A stretch of 64,000 nt of DNA from Alphaproteobacteria bacterium (GTDB lineage Bacteria; Pseudomonadota; Alphaproteobacteria; Micavibrionales; Micavibrionaceae): NCBI GenBank assembly GCA_020443295.1, contig JAGRIJ010000010.1:23423-87422 (forward strand). The letters are read 5' to 3'. The translations under genes and the position numbers were made by a program. How positions within the stretch are numbered: position 1 is the stretch's first letter; every line of letters begins with the position of its first letter. Of the stretch, positions 1 through 8,766 are shown in pieces. The notes below the pieces were generated by a model. The model searched no databases. It worked only from the letters and a program-made list of their open reading frames with translations, and was not told where the DNA came from.

Positions 1-177
1 AGGAATATTTGAGTATATAGCTACTCACAACCTGCGCCGCTAGCTCTCCGGTAAAGTGCCGATCTTGGGCATGGTGGCAATAGATTTAGTGGTGAGGTTG
101 AAAACTTTGGAAGCGAAAACGTCATCCTGATTTAAAAACTTTGCAGACTATGAGCCAAAAAGCGGGGCACACTTGTC

Positions 178-208
178 TTGGACGCGCATCCGGTATTATG
201 GTTATAAT
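178..208 (+). promoter_or_regulatory. Possible sigma70 promoter for the small-protein/RelA-SpoT-like pair
   Basis: A perfect TATAAT lies at 203-208 and a TTGGAC at 178-183. The 19-bp spacer is longer than the preferred 17. The -10 box is about 27 bases before the first start codon at 235. No other promoter-like pair was seen in the first 234 bases, which hold no gene I can support. Confidence 0.35.
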
Positions 209-234
209 TTGCGGGTAAAGGCTCTGGAGGCGAT

Positions 235-480
235 ATGGCGGAAGAACAGGAAATTTTTGGTTTTGAATATTTTATGGTGGGGGTGGTGCCTGTTGCCGCG
301 CCCCTGAACAGTCAGGGCGATATCGTCGGAACCATGACCCCCAGCAAAAAAACGGGAAAGCTCGAAATCGATATGCGCTTTTTCCTCGCGGTTCACGATG
401 AGGGGTATGACGTCGTGCGGCTTGAAAAGGATGCCTTTGAAGAGGCGTGTGAAAAATATTATGCGGGCGAAACACGATAG
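235..480 (+). CDS. Small acidic protein paired with a RelA/SpoT-like gene
   Basis: An 81-residue protein without signal peptide or membrane segment. It has a strong ribosome binding site (GGAGG, five bases before the ATG). The gene ends 15 bases before the RelA/SpoT-like gene at 496, so the two are probably co-transcribed. By eye it resembles the two small proteins at 56929-57174 and 57180-57476, which flank the second RelA/SpoT-like gene. All three have an aromatic residue, then a short turn with P-V or P-I in the first quarter, and an F-E-rich helix near the C-terminus. I do not recognise a named family. A partner, immunity or antitoxin-like role is inference from this repeated association only. 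Confidence 0.7.
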   Translation: MAEEQEIFGFEYFMVGVVPVAAPLNSQGDIVGTMTPSKKTGKLEIDMRFFLAVHDEGYDVVRLEKDAFEEACEKYYAGETR

Positions 481-495
481 ATAAGGTGGAGGGTC

Positions 496-1275
496 GTGTT
501 GGGTACCATTCCAAGACAGAAAATAACATCTCTTGAGGCCTTCTGCGAACAGGCCGAGGCGACCTTCGAACCGTTTGTCGCGGAAATGGAAAGTTTTGTG
601 GAGGATAGCCGTCAGGCGGATCCTGAAAAATTTGGCGAACTGGCCTTTCATCATTCCGGTCTGAAAACCCGTGAAAAGATCAGGACAAACCTGTTCGGAA
701 AATATGAAGGCGATGTCACCAGGATATTGGATGCTGTCCGAGGTTCTCTTGTTGTCCCCGGCATGTATGTAGATGATCTGGTCGCTGCCATGGACGAACG
801 TTTCGCGCGTGCTGGAGATATTCAGGACCGGATAAGCTGGCCGAATAAATTTGGCTATCGCGACCGGCAGTTTTTTATTGTCATGCCCAACGGTCATATC
901 TGCGAAGTGCAATGCGTAAGCTCCGAAATTGCGGCGCTTCGAAAAGAAACGCATCGGCACAGGGAGAGCGCCAATGAAATAGAACGGCGAGCCATAAAAG
1001 AAGGGCGGCTGATTACGCTCGAAGAACAGCGCGAGTTCAAACTCTTTATGAAAAGATGCCTGGGCCTCCATAACGCCGCGGCGATCAGCAGCGGGCTGAA
1101 TGAAAAGCTTGCCCCCGATCTGCCGGAGGAACGTCGTGTAAACCTTGTAATTTCGGCCTTCCCGGTCGTCGATTTCGCCGAGGTTGCGCCCCGCGGCGAC
1201 AATCCGGAGCCGGTTTACGTCGTTGATCTGGAGGAGGGTGCGCTGGACTGGCTGCCCGAATTTTCCAAAAACTGA
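496..1275 (+). CDS. RelA/SpoT-fold domain protein (nucleotidyltransferase-like)
   Basis: A 259-residue soluble protein. The central part matches the RelA/SpoT synthetase-like pattern: DAVRGSLVV at 79-87 (the D-x2-R beta strand), NKFGYRD at 117-123 (equivalent of the N-x-K-x-x-GYR loop), EVQC at 137-140 (equivalent of E-x-Q), then a K...H helix around 150-160. Classical RelA and SpoT also carry HD and ACT/TGS domains, absent here, so this is a stand-alone domain. Whether it makes (p)ppGpp, pyrophosphorylates another target or is inactive cannot be told. The start is GTG after an AAGGTGG-like ribosome site; TTG at 499 is an alternative. It follows the small gene at 235-480. A more distant relative lies at 57533-58459. 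Confidence 0.7.
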   Translation: MLGTIPRQKITSLEAFCEQAEATFEPFVAEMESFVEDSRQADPEKFGELAFHHSGLKTREKIRTNLFGKYEGDVTRILDAVRGSLVVPGMYVDDLVAAMDERFARAGDIQDRISWPNKFGYRDRQFFIVMPNGHICEVQCVSSEIAALRKETHRHRESANEIERRAIKEGRLITLEEQREFKLFMKRCLGLHNAAAISSGLNEKLAPDLPEERRVNLVISAFPVVDFAEVAPRGDNPEPVYVVDLEEGALDWLPEFSKN

Positions 1276-1292
1276 CGGCGCCGGTTCAGCGT

Positions 1293-3143
1293 TTATTTCT
1301 CCCCCAAAAATCCGTAAGACTGCATATGCCAGAGTTTGGCGTAATGCCCGTGCGGCTGCTGGATCAGTTCCTCGTGCGTGCCGTCCTCGATGATCTGGCC
1401 GTCTTCCATCACGATGATGCGGTCCATCTGGCGCAGAGTCGAGAGGCGGTGCGCGATCGCGATGACCGTCTTTCCTTTCATGATCGATTCAAGAGCGCTC
1501 TGGATCGCGTGCTCGCTCTCGCTGTCGAGCGCCGAGGTCGCCTCATCCAAAATCAGGATCGGCGAGTCCTTCAAAATCGCGCGGGCAATGCCGATCCGCT
1601 GCTTCTGGCCACCCGAAAGTTTCACGCCGCGCTCGCCGACATGGGCTTCGAACCCCTTGCGGCCCTTATGATCTTCCAGCCCCTGGATAAAATCATAGGC
1701 ATAGGCGCGCTTTGCCGCCTCGATCACTTCCTCTTCGGTCGCATCAAGCTTGCCGTAGCGGATATTCTCCATGACCGAACGGTGGAAGAGATAGCTGTCC
1801 TGCGTTACAACCGTGATCTGCCGCCGCAAACTGTCCTGCGAGACATTGGCGATCGTCTGGCCGCCGATCTGGATCTCGCCGCCCTCCACGTCGTAGGCGC
1901 GGACCAGCAGGCTGGTCACTGTGGATTTTCCCGCGCCGCTGCGCCCGACGAGGCCGACCTTCTGCCCGGCGGGGATTTCAAGGTTAAAATCGCTCATCAG
2001 CTTGCTTTCCCGCCCGTAATGGAAGTTGACGTGCCGGAAGGCGATGTCGGCCTTGCCGTCCTTGAGAACGAGCGGTGGCGCGTTTTCCACGTCCTTGACC
2101 TCATGCGGCTTGGAGATCGTATCGATAATGTCCTGAATCGTGCCCAGATGTTCGAACACCGAGGACACCTCGAACATGATCCAGCCCGACTGGAAGGTCG
2201 CCTGCAACGCCATCGGCAGGGCCATGGCCATAGCTGCCGAGCCGGATTGCGGGTCAATATCGATCAGCATAAAGCACACGATGCTGGTCGCGATCAGCAG
2301 CAGAGTGTTCAGCACGTCGATCGTCATGCTCATCATCCAGATCGTGCTGGTTGTGGCGCGGAAGGTGTTGCTGTGCGTTCGCAGCAGGTCGACCACGCGC
2401 GCGTCCTCGTGTTCAAGCTGCGCGAAATACTTGGTCGGCAGAAAGTTGGTCAGGCTGTCGACGACCTGCCCGGTCAGCGTGCTCATACTGTCGGCGTGGG
2501 CCTTCGAGCGCGTTTTGACCTTCGGCACGAAATAGGCCAGCGTGAGGGCATAGGCGACCAGCCAGATCGCCAGGGGGATGGCCAGCCAGACATTTACGTT
2601 CGCCATCAGCCAGATATTGGTGAAGGTAAAGACGGAGGCGAACCAGATCGAACCGATAGTGGCCTTGACGGCATCCCGGATGCTCGGTGCCTGCATCAGC
2701 TTGTTGGCGATGCGTCCGGCGAAATCGTTCTGGAAGTAGGCGAGGGATTGCCGCGCCGTGTACCAGTAGAGCTGCCGCCGGACAAGGTTGCCGAAATAGG
2801 GGGTGTAAACCAGGTCGTAAAGCCCCTGCAGGAAGGCTCCGCCGCCCTGCCGCAGGATCAGCAGCGCGATCCCGGCCAGAAGCATGGCCCATCCGTATTC
2901 GGTCTGTTTAACCAGTTCGCCGACATACCAGAACATCAGACTGACGCCCGCGGCGACCGCCAGTTCCATTATCAAAAGCAGGACGACCAGCCCCTTGATC
3001 TGGCGCAAAAAGAACCAGATAAAGGGCCAGAGTTTGGTCGGCAGGCTTTCGATCCCCTCGGGGGGAAGCGTGTCGAGTTCAAGCCGGAAACGCTGATCTC
3101 CGGCCCTTACATAACCTCTGTATTTATTCAATAAAGTAAGCAT
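1293..3143 (-). CDS. ABC transporter, fused permease and ATPase (MsbA-like exporter)
   Basis: A 616-residue half-transporter exporter. The N-terminal 340 residues hold several hydrophobic segments (about 40-75, 85-105, 165-205, 265-325) typical of a type IV exporter domain. The C-terminal ATPase has Walker A GRSGAGKST at 400-408, signature LSGGQ at 509-513 and Walker B ILILDE at 529-534, followed by the D-loop SALD. It would act as a homodimer in the inner membrane; the substrate cannot be deduced (lipid, drug or peptide are all possible). It is convergent with the RelA/SpoT-like gene, with a 17-base gap. The product is of usual length and looks intact. Confidence 0.9.
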   Translation of the reverse strand: MLTLLNKYRGYVRAGDQRFRLELDTLPPEGIESLPTKLWPFIWFFLRQIKGLVVLLLIMELAVAAGVSLMFWYVGELVKQTEYGWAMLLAGIALLILRQGGGAFLQGLYDLVYTPYFGNLVRRQLYWYTARQSLAYFQNDFAGRIANKLMQAPSIRDAVKATIGSIWFASVFTFTNIWLMANVNVWLAIPLAIWLVAYALTLAYFVPKVKTRSKAHADSMSTLTGQVVDSLTNFLPTKYFAQLEHEDARVVDLLRTHSNTFRATTSTIWMMSMTIDVLNTLLLIATSIVCFMLIDIDPQSGSAAMAMALPMALQATFQSGWIMFEVSSVFEHLGTIQDIIDTISKPHEVKDVENAPPLVLKDGKADIAFRHVNFHYGRESKLMSDFNLEIPAGQKVGLVGRSGAGKSTVTSLLVRAYDVEGGEIQIGGQTIANVSQDSLRRQITVVTQDSYLFHRSVMENIRYGKLDATEEEVIEAAKRAYAYDFIQGLEDHKGRKGFEAHVGERGVKLSGGQKQRIGIARAILKDSPILILDEATSALDSESEHAIQSALESIMKGKTVIAIAHRLSTLRQMDRIIVMEDGQIIEDGTHEELIQQPHGHYAKLWHMQSYGFLGEK

Positions 3144-3679
3144 AAAACGGCCTTATGTTTAAAATTTCACAAGGCGGACAGAGCTCTTGAAAAGGGAGAA
3201 AGTTCTGTCAGCCTCAAACCCGGCTGACAGAAGAAGAATTCATCCTCGTGACAGACGGAAAAGAGCGGAGGAATTAAGCCGCTCAAAGGACCCTGAAGGC
3301 ACCACAAACCGGCTTTTGCAGGGAGTGTGCGCATAGGTCGACATGGTTGTAATACTGTCTGTCATCGGACCTGCCTGATAAGGCTTCTTGTTAATCAGAC
3401 ATACAGATAAACGGATAAATCTTTTTTTGACAAGAAAAATCGCAAATACAATTTTAACGAACCGTTTTTTTGAAAGCTCATACAACCGTAAGGCATAAAA
3501 ATTTTGCTATTGGCCTCGCTACGCGATATTTTATTACCCATCAGGAAATTAAGGAGAATAAGAATGCGATCCGCAAGGCTCTGCTCTGGTTCATTTTATC
3601 TTGTATCTCGGCACAACATGAAAGAACTATTTGTGAACGTAAAAAGAATAAAGCCACGAAATCTGGAGACGCATTAAAA
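3144..3679. other. Long intergenic region
   Basis: About 536 bases between the divergent ABC exporter and the cysteine-repeat protein. Apart from the hairpin at 3203-3232 nothing convincing is visible. An 81-codon minus-strand frame (3240-3485) lacks a clear ribosome site and family features and was not called. The second half is A+T-rich and probably holds the promoter of the downstream secreted protein. Confidence 0.5.
3203..3232. repeat. Perfect inverted repeat, 11-bp arms with 8-base loop
   Basis: TTCTGTCAGCC at 3203-3213 is followed by its exact reverse complement at 3222-3232. It lies about 60 bases upstream of the ABC exporter start. There is no T-run on either side, so an intrinsic terminator is unlikely; an operator or a 5'-leader hairpin is possible. 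Confidence 0.5.
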
Positions 3680-4447
3680 ATGATTTTTCTTCAAACAGAA
3701 ATAAAGATGCAAAGGCTTTTGCTTTCAATTTTTTCCTTATTATCTTTGCTAATTATTAGTGCAGATTTTGCTCAGGCCGAAGATAAAGAGAAAGAAAAAA
3801 AATCCCATATAGCGCTTCTCACGGAGCCGAAAGAGATCGACGCGATCAAAATTCTGCTCAAAGAACACAAGAAACTCAGAAACATCTATAACAAGTGCTT
3901 AAGAGATCCCAAAAGCCGAAGCGTGTGCATGTGCGAACATACCGGCGACTATCAGACATATACGAAAACTCTGAACGATATATCGGCGAAAGGTGATGTT
4001 CTGAAGTCCCGCATCATTCACTATCAGGAGTCAGGAAAGAAAATAGCAATAGAAACCAGAGGTTTTTTCGAGATTCAGAAATTGTTCGGGAAATATTGTG
4101 CTCAGGACATTAATGAAGATTTTTTCCCCGTGAAGGAGTCCGACCAGCCTGACCTCAAGGTAACAGGGGAAGGAGAGGTTAAAGAAATTCATACGCTCTT
4201 TTTATATTCCCATAAAATAGATGCGGCGACAGAGGGATGCAAAAAAGAAGACGGTGCATCCAGAGAATGCATCTGTAAATATATGGAAAGTTATAAGAAG
4301 CTGAATAAAAGGAGCCAGATGTTGACCCAGAAGCATCCTGATTGGTCGGGCCGCTGGTTGCAGTATGTCTGGAACGGCGAGAGTTATAAATTTTCCCTGT
4401 CCTACAAGAATAGGGAGTTTACAGCGATCCAAAAATATTGCGATTAA
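3680..4447 (+). CDS. Secreted protein with duplicated four-cysteine domain
   Basis: I place the start at the ATG at 3680 (or 3707) because it opens a signal peptide ending in a typical A-Q-A cleavage site near residue 33, and a GGAG motif lies 11 bases upstream. The same frame is open further upstream but that part is not signal-like. The mature 220 residues contain two copies of one domain. Copy 1 has C73, C83, C85, C140; copy 2 has C187, C197, C199, C254. The spacing C-x9-C-x-C-x54-C is identical in both, and both end with a similar I-Q-K...Y-C motif. Disulfide or metal binding in the periplasm is likely. I do not recognise the family. Its base composition is more A+T-rich than its neighbours. 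Confidence 0.75.
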   Translation: MIFLQTEIKMQRLLLSIFSLLSLLIISADFAQAEDKEKEKKSHIALLTEPKEIDAIKILLKEHKKLRNIYNKCLRDPKSRSVCMCEHTGDYQTYTKTLNDISAKGDVLKSRIIHYQESGKKIAIETRGFFEIQKLFGKYCAQDINEDFFPVKESDQPDLKVTGEGEVKEIHTLFLYSHKIDAATEGCKKEDGASRECICKYMESYKKLNKRSQMLTQKHPDWSGRWLQYVWNGESYKFSLSYKNREFTAIQKYCD

Positions 4448-4616
4448 ACTTAGATTGAACACAAACCTCTAAAAAAAGGGATGCATCTTTTACGCTTTCG
4501 CGCCGAATATGTAGGGGATACGGACGGTGACGATGTTGACGACACAATAGTCCAAAATCTTGAGTATCAACTGGAAATACAGTAACTGGAATTGAAAAAA
4601 CTGGAGGAATCTGAAC

Positions 4617-5726
4617 ATGGCCAAAATTTTTGATCCCCTGAATCTCGGTGCGATCTCAATACCGAACCGGATTATCATGGCGCCCTTAACGCGTATGCGC
4701 TCGAAACAGCCCGGAAACATTCCATGGGAATTAAACGCGACCTATTATGCGCAGAGGGCATCTGCGGGATTAATCATTTCCGAGGCCACTCAGGTTTCGC
4801 AGCAGGGGCAGGGATATCCCGCTACGCCCGGCATCCATTCGCAGGAACAGGTCGAAGGTTGGAAAAAAGTAACCGACGCCGTACATAAAAATAACGGGAA
4901 AATAGTTCTGCAACTCTGGCATGTCGGACGGATATCTCATCCTTCTCTCCAGCCGGACGGCGCTTTGCCGGTGGCTCCCTCCGCGATACCGGCGGAAAAC
5001 AGCGGGACCTTTACCGCGGATTGGCAGCCCACACCGATTCTGACGCCCCGTGCGCTTGAAACGGATGAAATCCCAGGAATTATTGACGATTTCAAAAAAG
5101 GCGCGGAAAACGCAAAGGCTGCCGGTTTTGACGGTGTAGAGGTTCATGGGGCCAACGGCTACCTTCTCGACCAGTTCCTGCAGGATGGATCGAATAAACG
5201 AACAGACAGATACGGGGGATCGATTGAAAACCGCGCACGGCTCTTGCTGGAGGTCGTCGATGCGGTTGCAGAAATATGGGGATATGATCACGTAGGCGTA
5301 AGGCTCTCTCCATACGGAACTTTTAGCGACATGAAAGACAGCGATCCTGTAGCCTTGTTTTCATACGTCATGGAGCAGCTAAGCGCACGCAAGATCGCTT
5401 TCCTTGACCTGATTGAACCCCGGGCGACCGGAGCGGGAGGAGGGGATGAAGTGGCTCAGAACATGCCGTGCACGTCGGAGATCTTCCGGTCAAAATTTAA
5501 AGGCCCTCTGATTTCCGCCGGGGGATACGACCCCGAAACAGCCGTTAAAGCGGTCGAAAGCGGTAACGCCGATGCCGTTGCTTTCGGAAGATACTTCATT
5601 TCCAATCCCGACCTCCCCCAACGGATACGCGAAAACCAGCCTTTGAATAAATACGATCGCAGTACATTTTACGGCGGTCTGGAAAAAGGCTATACAGATT
5701 ATCCTTTTATGAAGGACGCAGCTTAA
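4617..5726 (+). CDS. nemA: Old Yellow Enzyme family alkene reductase (NemA-like)
   Basis: A 369-residue FMN-dependent flavoprotein of the N-ethylmaleimide reductase group, which reduces activated C=C bonds of enones, maleimides and nitro compounds with NAD(P)H. It shows the family start (KIFDPLNLGAI), the WHVGRISH strand near residue 100, VEVHGANGYLLDQFL (the substrate-binding His and Asn) around 175-190 followed by RYGGS, and the C-terminal FMN phosphate-binding segment VAFGRYFISNPDLP. It has a strong GGAGG ribosome site. A hydrolase gene, a TetR gene and an RND pump follow on the same strand, suggesting a shared electrophile-detoxification role. The symbol is by similarity. Confidence 0.93.
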   Translation: MAKIFDPLNLGAISIPNRIIMAPLTRMRSKQPGNIPWELNATYYAQRASAGLIISEATQVSQQGQGYPATPGIHSQEQVEGWKKVTDAVHKNNGKIVLQLWHVGRISHPSLQPDGALPVAPSAIPAENSGTFTADWQPTPILTPRALETDEIPGIIDDFKKGAENAKAAGFDGVEVHGANGYLLDQFLQDGSNKRTDRYGGSIENRARLLLEVVDAVAEIWGYDHVGVRLSPYGTFSDMKDSDPVALFSYVMEQLSARKIAFLDLIEPRATGAGGGDEVAQNMPCTSEIFRSKFKGPLISAGGYDPETAVKAVESGNADAVAFGRYFISNPDLPQRIRENQPLNKYDRSTFYGGLEKGYTDYPFMKDAA

Positions 5727-5757
5727 ACGCTTTTACGCGAAAAAGGGAAAGCTTGTA

Positions 5758-6786
5758 ATGTCAGCACGCCCCAATCTCAGAGTGGTCGGTCGTGAACAGG
5801 AATGCGGATGGTCGAATAAGGATTCCCGTACCCCGCTTCACAACGCCTTATTAAGAAACATCCAGCGCCGCAACACCATACTCGATGCTATTTTTTATGA
5901 TGTTGGATGCGTAACAAAGCACGAAATTCCCTCGTTGGTTTTCTGGCTGGCTCAGGAAGGAGCCATTCTGATTGTGCCGCCCACAGGCCAAGGAACGCTG
6001 AGCGTCAGCAATGGAAAGCAGGAGTTTTTTGATAAGGGCGGACGGGAAGTGGCGGCGTTGGCCGTTGCAGGAGTGGGAAGCTCGGCTCTTGGGGCGGCGG
6101 CCTTCGCGCGGAATATCGCTGACGCTTTGGGTGCGCCTGTGGCGGCGGTTATATCGGGCTACGGTATGTCGGATGTCCTGACGGAAGCGCTCGGCGGATT
6201 TTTTTGGTTTGGGGCGCTCAACAGCATACGTCACACTCTTGAAGGGTTGGACAGGCTGACAAATGCTGCCGAAAGTGAAGCGGCGCTCACGGCAACGGAA
6301 AACCTGGCATGGACCCGCCTGAGCAAGGATACCGCGACTCTCATTGATCTGTTGTCGGATCGGGACTTCAAGCCACCTTATTTGATCGGGCACTCGAAAG
6401 GGAACCTCGTGATTTCCGAAGCGCTCTACGCGCTGGAAAATATGGGGGATGTTAAGGAACTGGCAAAAAGAAGCAGGATCATAACGATAAGCGCGAAAAT
6501 AGGCATGCCGACAGCATTCAGGCAGGTTCTGGATATCATGGGGCAGTGGGACGGGTTTGGCGCCCTGAACTCAAGGCCGGATATCCCCGCGGACTATATT
6601 GTTCCAGGGGCCTGGCACAGTACGAACCCCGATTTCCCCTGCGGAATGGGCATCCGTGTAACAAATGTCCTGCGCGAGGCGCTCCCTCTTTTCGATTTGC
6701 CCCGTCCGCGCCGTCATCGCCCGGTATTGAGTCCCTATATGGATCTGCCCCAAAAAGCTGCCTGCGCCAACCTTCGCAGCACCTGA
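5758..6786 (+). CDS. Putative alpha/beta-hydrolase-like protein
   Basis: A 342-residue protein lying 31 bases after the alkene reductase. Residues LIGHSKGNLVI around S213 form a nucleophile elbow (G-H-S-K-G, a variant of G-x-S-x-G) after a hydrophobic strand. A histidine in PGAWHSTNP (H287) could complete a triad. The region around 95-130 is rich in Gly and Ala and could form a helical lid or pass a membrane. No signal peptide is seen. The substrate is unknown; an ester or thioester linked to the adjacent reductase and efflux system is only inference. Confidence 0.6.
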   Translation: MSARPNLRVVGREQECGWSNKDSRTPLHNALLRNIQRRNTILDAIFYDVGCVTKHEIPSLVFWLAQEGAILIVPPTGQGTLSVSNGKQEFFDKGGREVAALAVAGVGSSALGAAAFARNIADALGAPVAAVISGYGMSDVLTEALGGFFWFGALNSIRHTLEGLDRLTNAAESEAALTATENLAWTRLSKDTATLIDLLSDRDFKPPYLIGHSKGNLVISEALYALENMGDVKELAKRSRIITISAKIGMPTAFRQVLDIMGQWDGFGALNSRPDIPADYIVPGAWHSTNPDFPCGMGIRVTNVLREALPLFDLPRPRRHRPVLSPYMDLPQKAACANLRST

Positions 6787-6809
6787 ATACTCCTTAAAAA
6801 AAGTTATAG

Positions 6810-6838
6810 TTGACCAGTCAGTCAAGAGTCTATATAAG
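6810..6838 (+). promoter_or_regulatory. Promoter with overlapping TetR-type operator
   Basis: TTGACC at 6810-6815 and TATAAG at 6833-6838 are 17 bp apart, a good sigma70 promoter. The -35 box is the left arm of an inverted repeat, TTGAC-N6-GTCAA (6810-6825), which covers the -35 and most of the spacer. Such a site is what an autorepressing TetR regulator would bind. The regulator ORF begins about 30 bases downstream, so this probably controls tetR and the RND pump genes. Confidence 0.6.
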
Positions 6839-6866
6839 CATCCTTCGTGCTGAAAGGATAGATGAA

Positions 6867-7523
6867 ATGACACGCGGGCAGACAAATACGAAGGACCGGC
6901 TCATAAAGACCGCCAAGGAATTAATCTGGCGCGATAGCTACAATGCGACCAGCGTTGATGAAATCTGTGCGGCTGCTGACGTCAAAAAAGGCAGCTTTTA
7001 TCACTTTTTCCCGTCCAAAGCCCATCTCGCGCTGGCAACGATGGACTCATGTATGCAGGAAACAATAGAAAATTACGATGACATTTTTTCCCGGACAAGA
7101 CCGCCGCTGGAGCGTTTTACGCTTATGGCTCGTCACGTATACAAAAAACAACAGGAAATCAGCGCGGAGTTGGGGCATGTCTGTGGTTGCCCTTACGCGA
7201 CACTGGGTTCGGAGATAGCTTCAGAAGACGAAGAAATCGCCGAAAAAATCTCGGATATATGCGCGAAGAAAACAGCCTACTATGAAACGGCGCTGCAGGA
7301 TTTGATCTCCGAAGGCCTTATTCCGGAATCCACCGACGTAAAAATTAAGTCCGAGGAAATTTTCGCCTTTCTCGTCGGGCAGCTGTTAATGGCCAGGATC
7401 AAGAACGATTTAAGTTTTATTGAGCACCACCTGAAAGACTCTGTCTTCAGCCTGATCGGAGTGGATCAAGAGGTCGTGGCATCAGGACAGAATCAAAACC
7501 GCAAAAAAAAGAAAGCCGCCTAG
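6867..7523 (+). CDS. TetR family transcriptional regulator
   Basis: A 218-residue regulator when started at the ATG at 6867, which has an AAAGGA ribosome site; an in-frame TTG at 6810 overlaps the promoter and is rejected. Residues 10-55 form the TetR helix-turn-helix with the typical TSVDEICAAADVKKGSFYHF pattern. The ligand domain carries a C-G-C motif (C106, C108) in the segment VCGCPYATLGSE. E. coli NemR senses electrophiles through a cysteine in this region, so with an alkene reductase upstream a NemR-like role is plausible. It is 12 bases before the pump operon and probably represses itself and the pump. Confidence 0.9.
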   Translation: MTRGQTNTKDRLIKTAKELIWRDSYNATSVDEICAAADVKKGSFYHFFPSKAHLALATMDSCMQETIENYDDIFSRTRPPLERFTLMARHVYKKQQEISAELGHVCGCPYATLGSEIASEDEEIAEKISDICAKKTAYYETALQDLISEGLIPESTDVKIKSEEIFAFLVGQLLMARIKNDLSFIEHHLKDSVFSLIGVDQEVVASGQNQNRKKKKAA

Positions 7524-7535
7524 ATTAGAGTTGTT

Positions 7536-8762
7536 ATGGAGACGAATGTGTTTGGATCAAGAAAAATTCTGGTTTTTATAGCTTTGGCTCTTCTCGCCGC
7601 AGGGGTGGGGACGGCCCTTTATGAAAGCACCTCTGTAGATGCCATGGAGCAGTCCGGAGAAAAGGCGGCGCCTCCTCCGATGCCGGTCGATATAGTGGAA
7701 ATCAAAGCTGAATCGATTGAAATCTGGAACGATTTTTCCGGCAATGTCGTCGCCGTAGACAGGGCCGAAATCCGCCCGCAGGTCGAAGGCCGGATAACGG
7801 AAATCCGTTTTATCGACGGGCAGAACGTGCAGAAGGGGGATGTCCTGTTTGTAATTGATCCCCGCACTTATGAGGCGGCTTTGAATCAGGCAAAAGCGGC
7901 CCTTGAAAACGCTAAAGTGCAGGCACAACTGGCGCAAAAAGAATATGAAAGGGCAAAAAGCCTGATCAAGACGGAGGCCATTTCTCAAAGCCTGATGGAT
8001 GAACGCGACAACAATCGCAAGGCTACGGCTGCAGCGGTTCAGGGAGCCGAAGCCGCGGTGCAGAGAGCGGAAATCGATCTTGACTTTGCCTATGTTAAAG
8101 CGCCGATTTCGGGCAGGGTAAGCCGCGCGGAAATCACGATAGGAAATCTTGTTCAGAAGACGCCCAACGCGCCTCTTCTGACAACGATTGTCTCTCAGGA
8201 TAAGGTCTACGTTGACTTCGAAGTGGACGAGCGGACCTATATCGACTCCGTCCGCGCCTCAAATGGATCAAAACAGTCTGAGGGACAAAAAATTCCCGTC
8301 CGCTTGCTGCTGGAATCCGGGAGTAAGGAACTGGACGGATATGTTCACAGCTTTGATAACCGGATCGACCCGTCTTCCGGCACGATCCGCGCTCGCGCGA
8401 TCTTTGATAATAAGGAAGGGTATCTCCTGCCGGGCATGGCGGTCAGCGTGAAAATGGGAGGAAATTTGAAAGATAAACAGATTTTGGTAACCGAGCGGGC
8501 AATCGGAACCGATCAGGATCGAAAATTTGTATTTGTTCTCGGTGAGGGTAACGCCGCAACATACCGCGAAGTGAAAATCGGCCCGAGTGTAAGCGGAAGA
8601 AGGGTTATTCTCGATGGTCTCAAAGAAGGCGATAAGGTCATAACCTCAGGGATCACGCGGATACGCCCGGGCACTATTGTTGCGCCAAAAGGAGAAGGCG
8701 CGGAACAAGTGCAGGCGAATTCGGCAGCATCCCCGGAAGAAGCATCGAAAGTAGAAGAGTAA
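7536..8762 (+). CDS. RND efflux periplasmic adaptor (membrane fusion protein)
   Basis: A 408-residue adaptor of the AcrA/MexE type. An N-terminal hydrophobic segment (ILVFIALALLAAGVGTA) anchors or exports it. Residues 60-100 hold the lipoyl half-motif RAEIRPQVEGRITEIRF, then an alpha-helical hairpin around 105-165, the second lipoyl half (YVKAPISGRVSRAEITIGNL) and beta-barrel and membrane-proximal domains. The GTG at 7548 has a better ribosome site (GGAG, six bases) than the ATG at 7536, so the protein may be four residues shorter. It links the inner-membrane pump encoded four bases downstream to the outer-membrane channel. Confidence 0.93.
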   Translation: METNVFGSRKILVFIALALLAAGVGTALYESTSVDAMEQSGEKAAPPPMPVDIVEIKAESIEIWNDFSGNVVAVDRAEIRPQVEGRITEIRFIDGQNVQKGDVLFVIDPRTYEAALNQAKAALENAKVQAQLAQKEYERAKSLIKTEAISQSLMDERDNNRKATAAAVQGAEAAVQRAEIDLDFAYVKAPISGRVSRAEITIGNLVQKTPNAPLLTTIVSQDKVYVDFEVDERTYIDSVRASNGSKQSEGQKIPVRLLLESGSKELDGYVHSFDNRIDPSSGTIRARAIFDNKEGYLLPGMAVSVKMGGNLKDKQILVTERAIGTDQDRKFVFVLGEGNAATYREVKIGPSVSGRRVILDGLKEGDKVITSGITRIRPGTIVAPKGEGAEQVQANSAASPEEASKVEE

Positions 8763-8766
8763 CGTC

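Noticed and set aside
1..234. Possible end of an upstream gene
   Set aside because: No convincing frame enters from the left edge.
1326..3134. Long open plus-strand frame of about 600 codons
   Set aside because: It is antisense to the ABC exporter, whose Walker motifs are clear. The frame has biased composition and no domain features.
3240..3485. Minus-strand frame of 81 codons in the 3.2-3.5 kb gap
   Set aside because: No ribosome site, no recognisable family and mixed composition.
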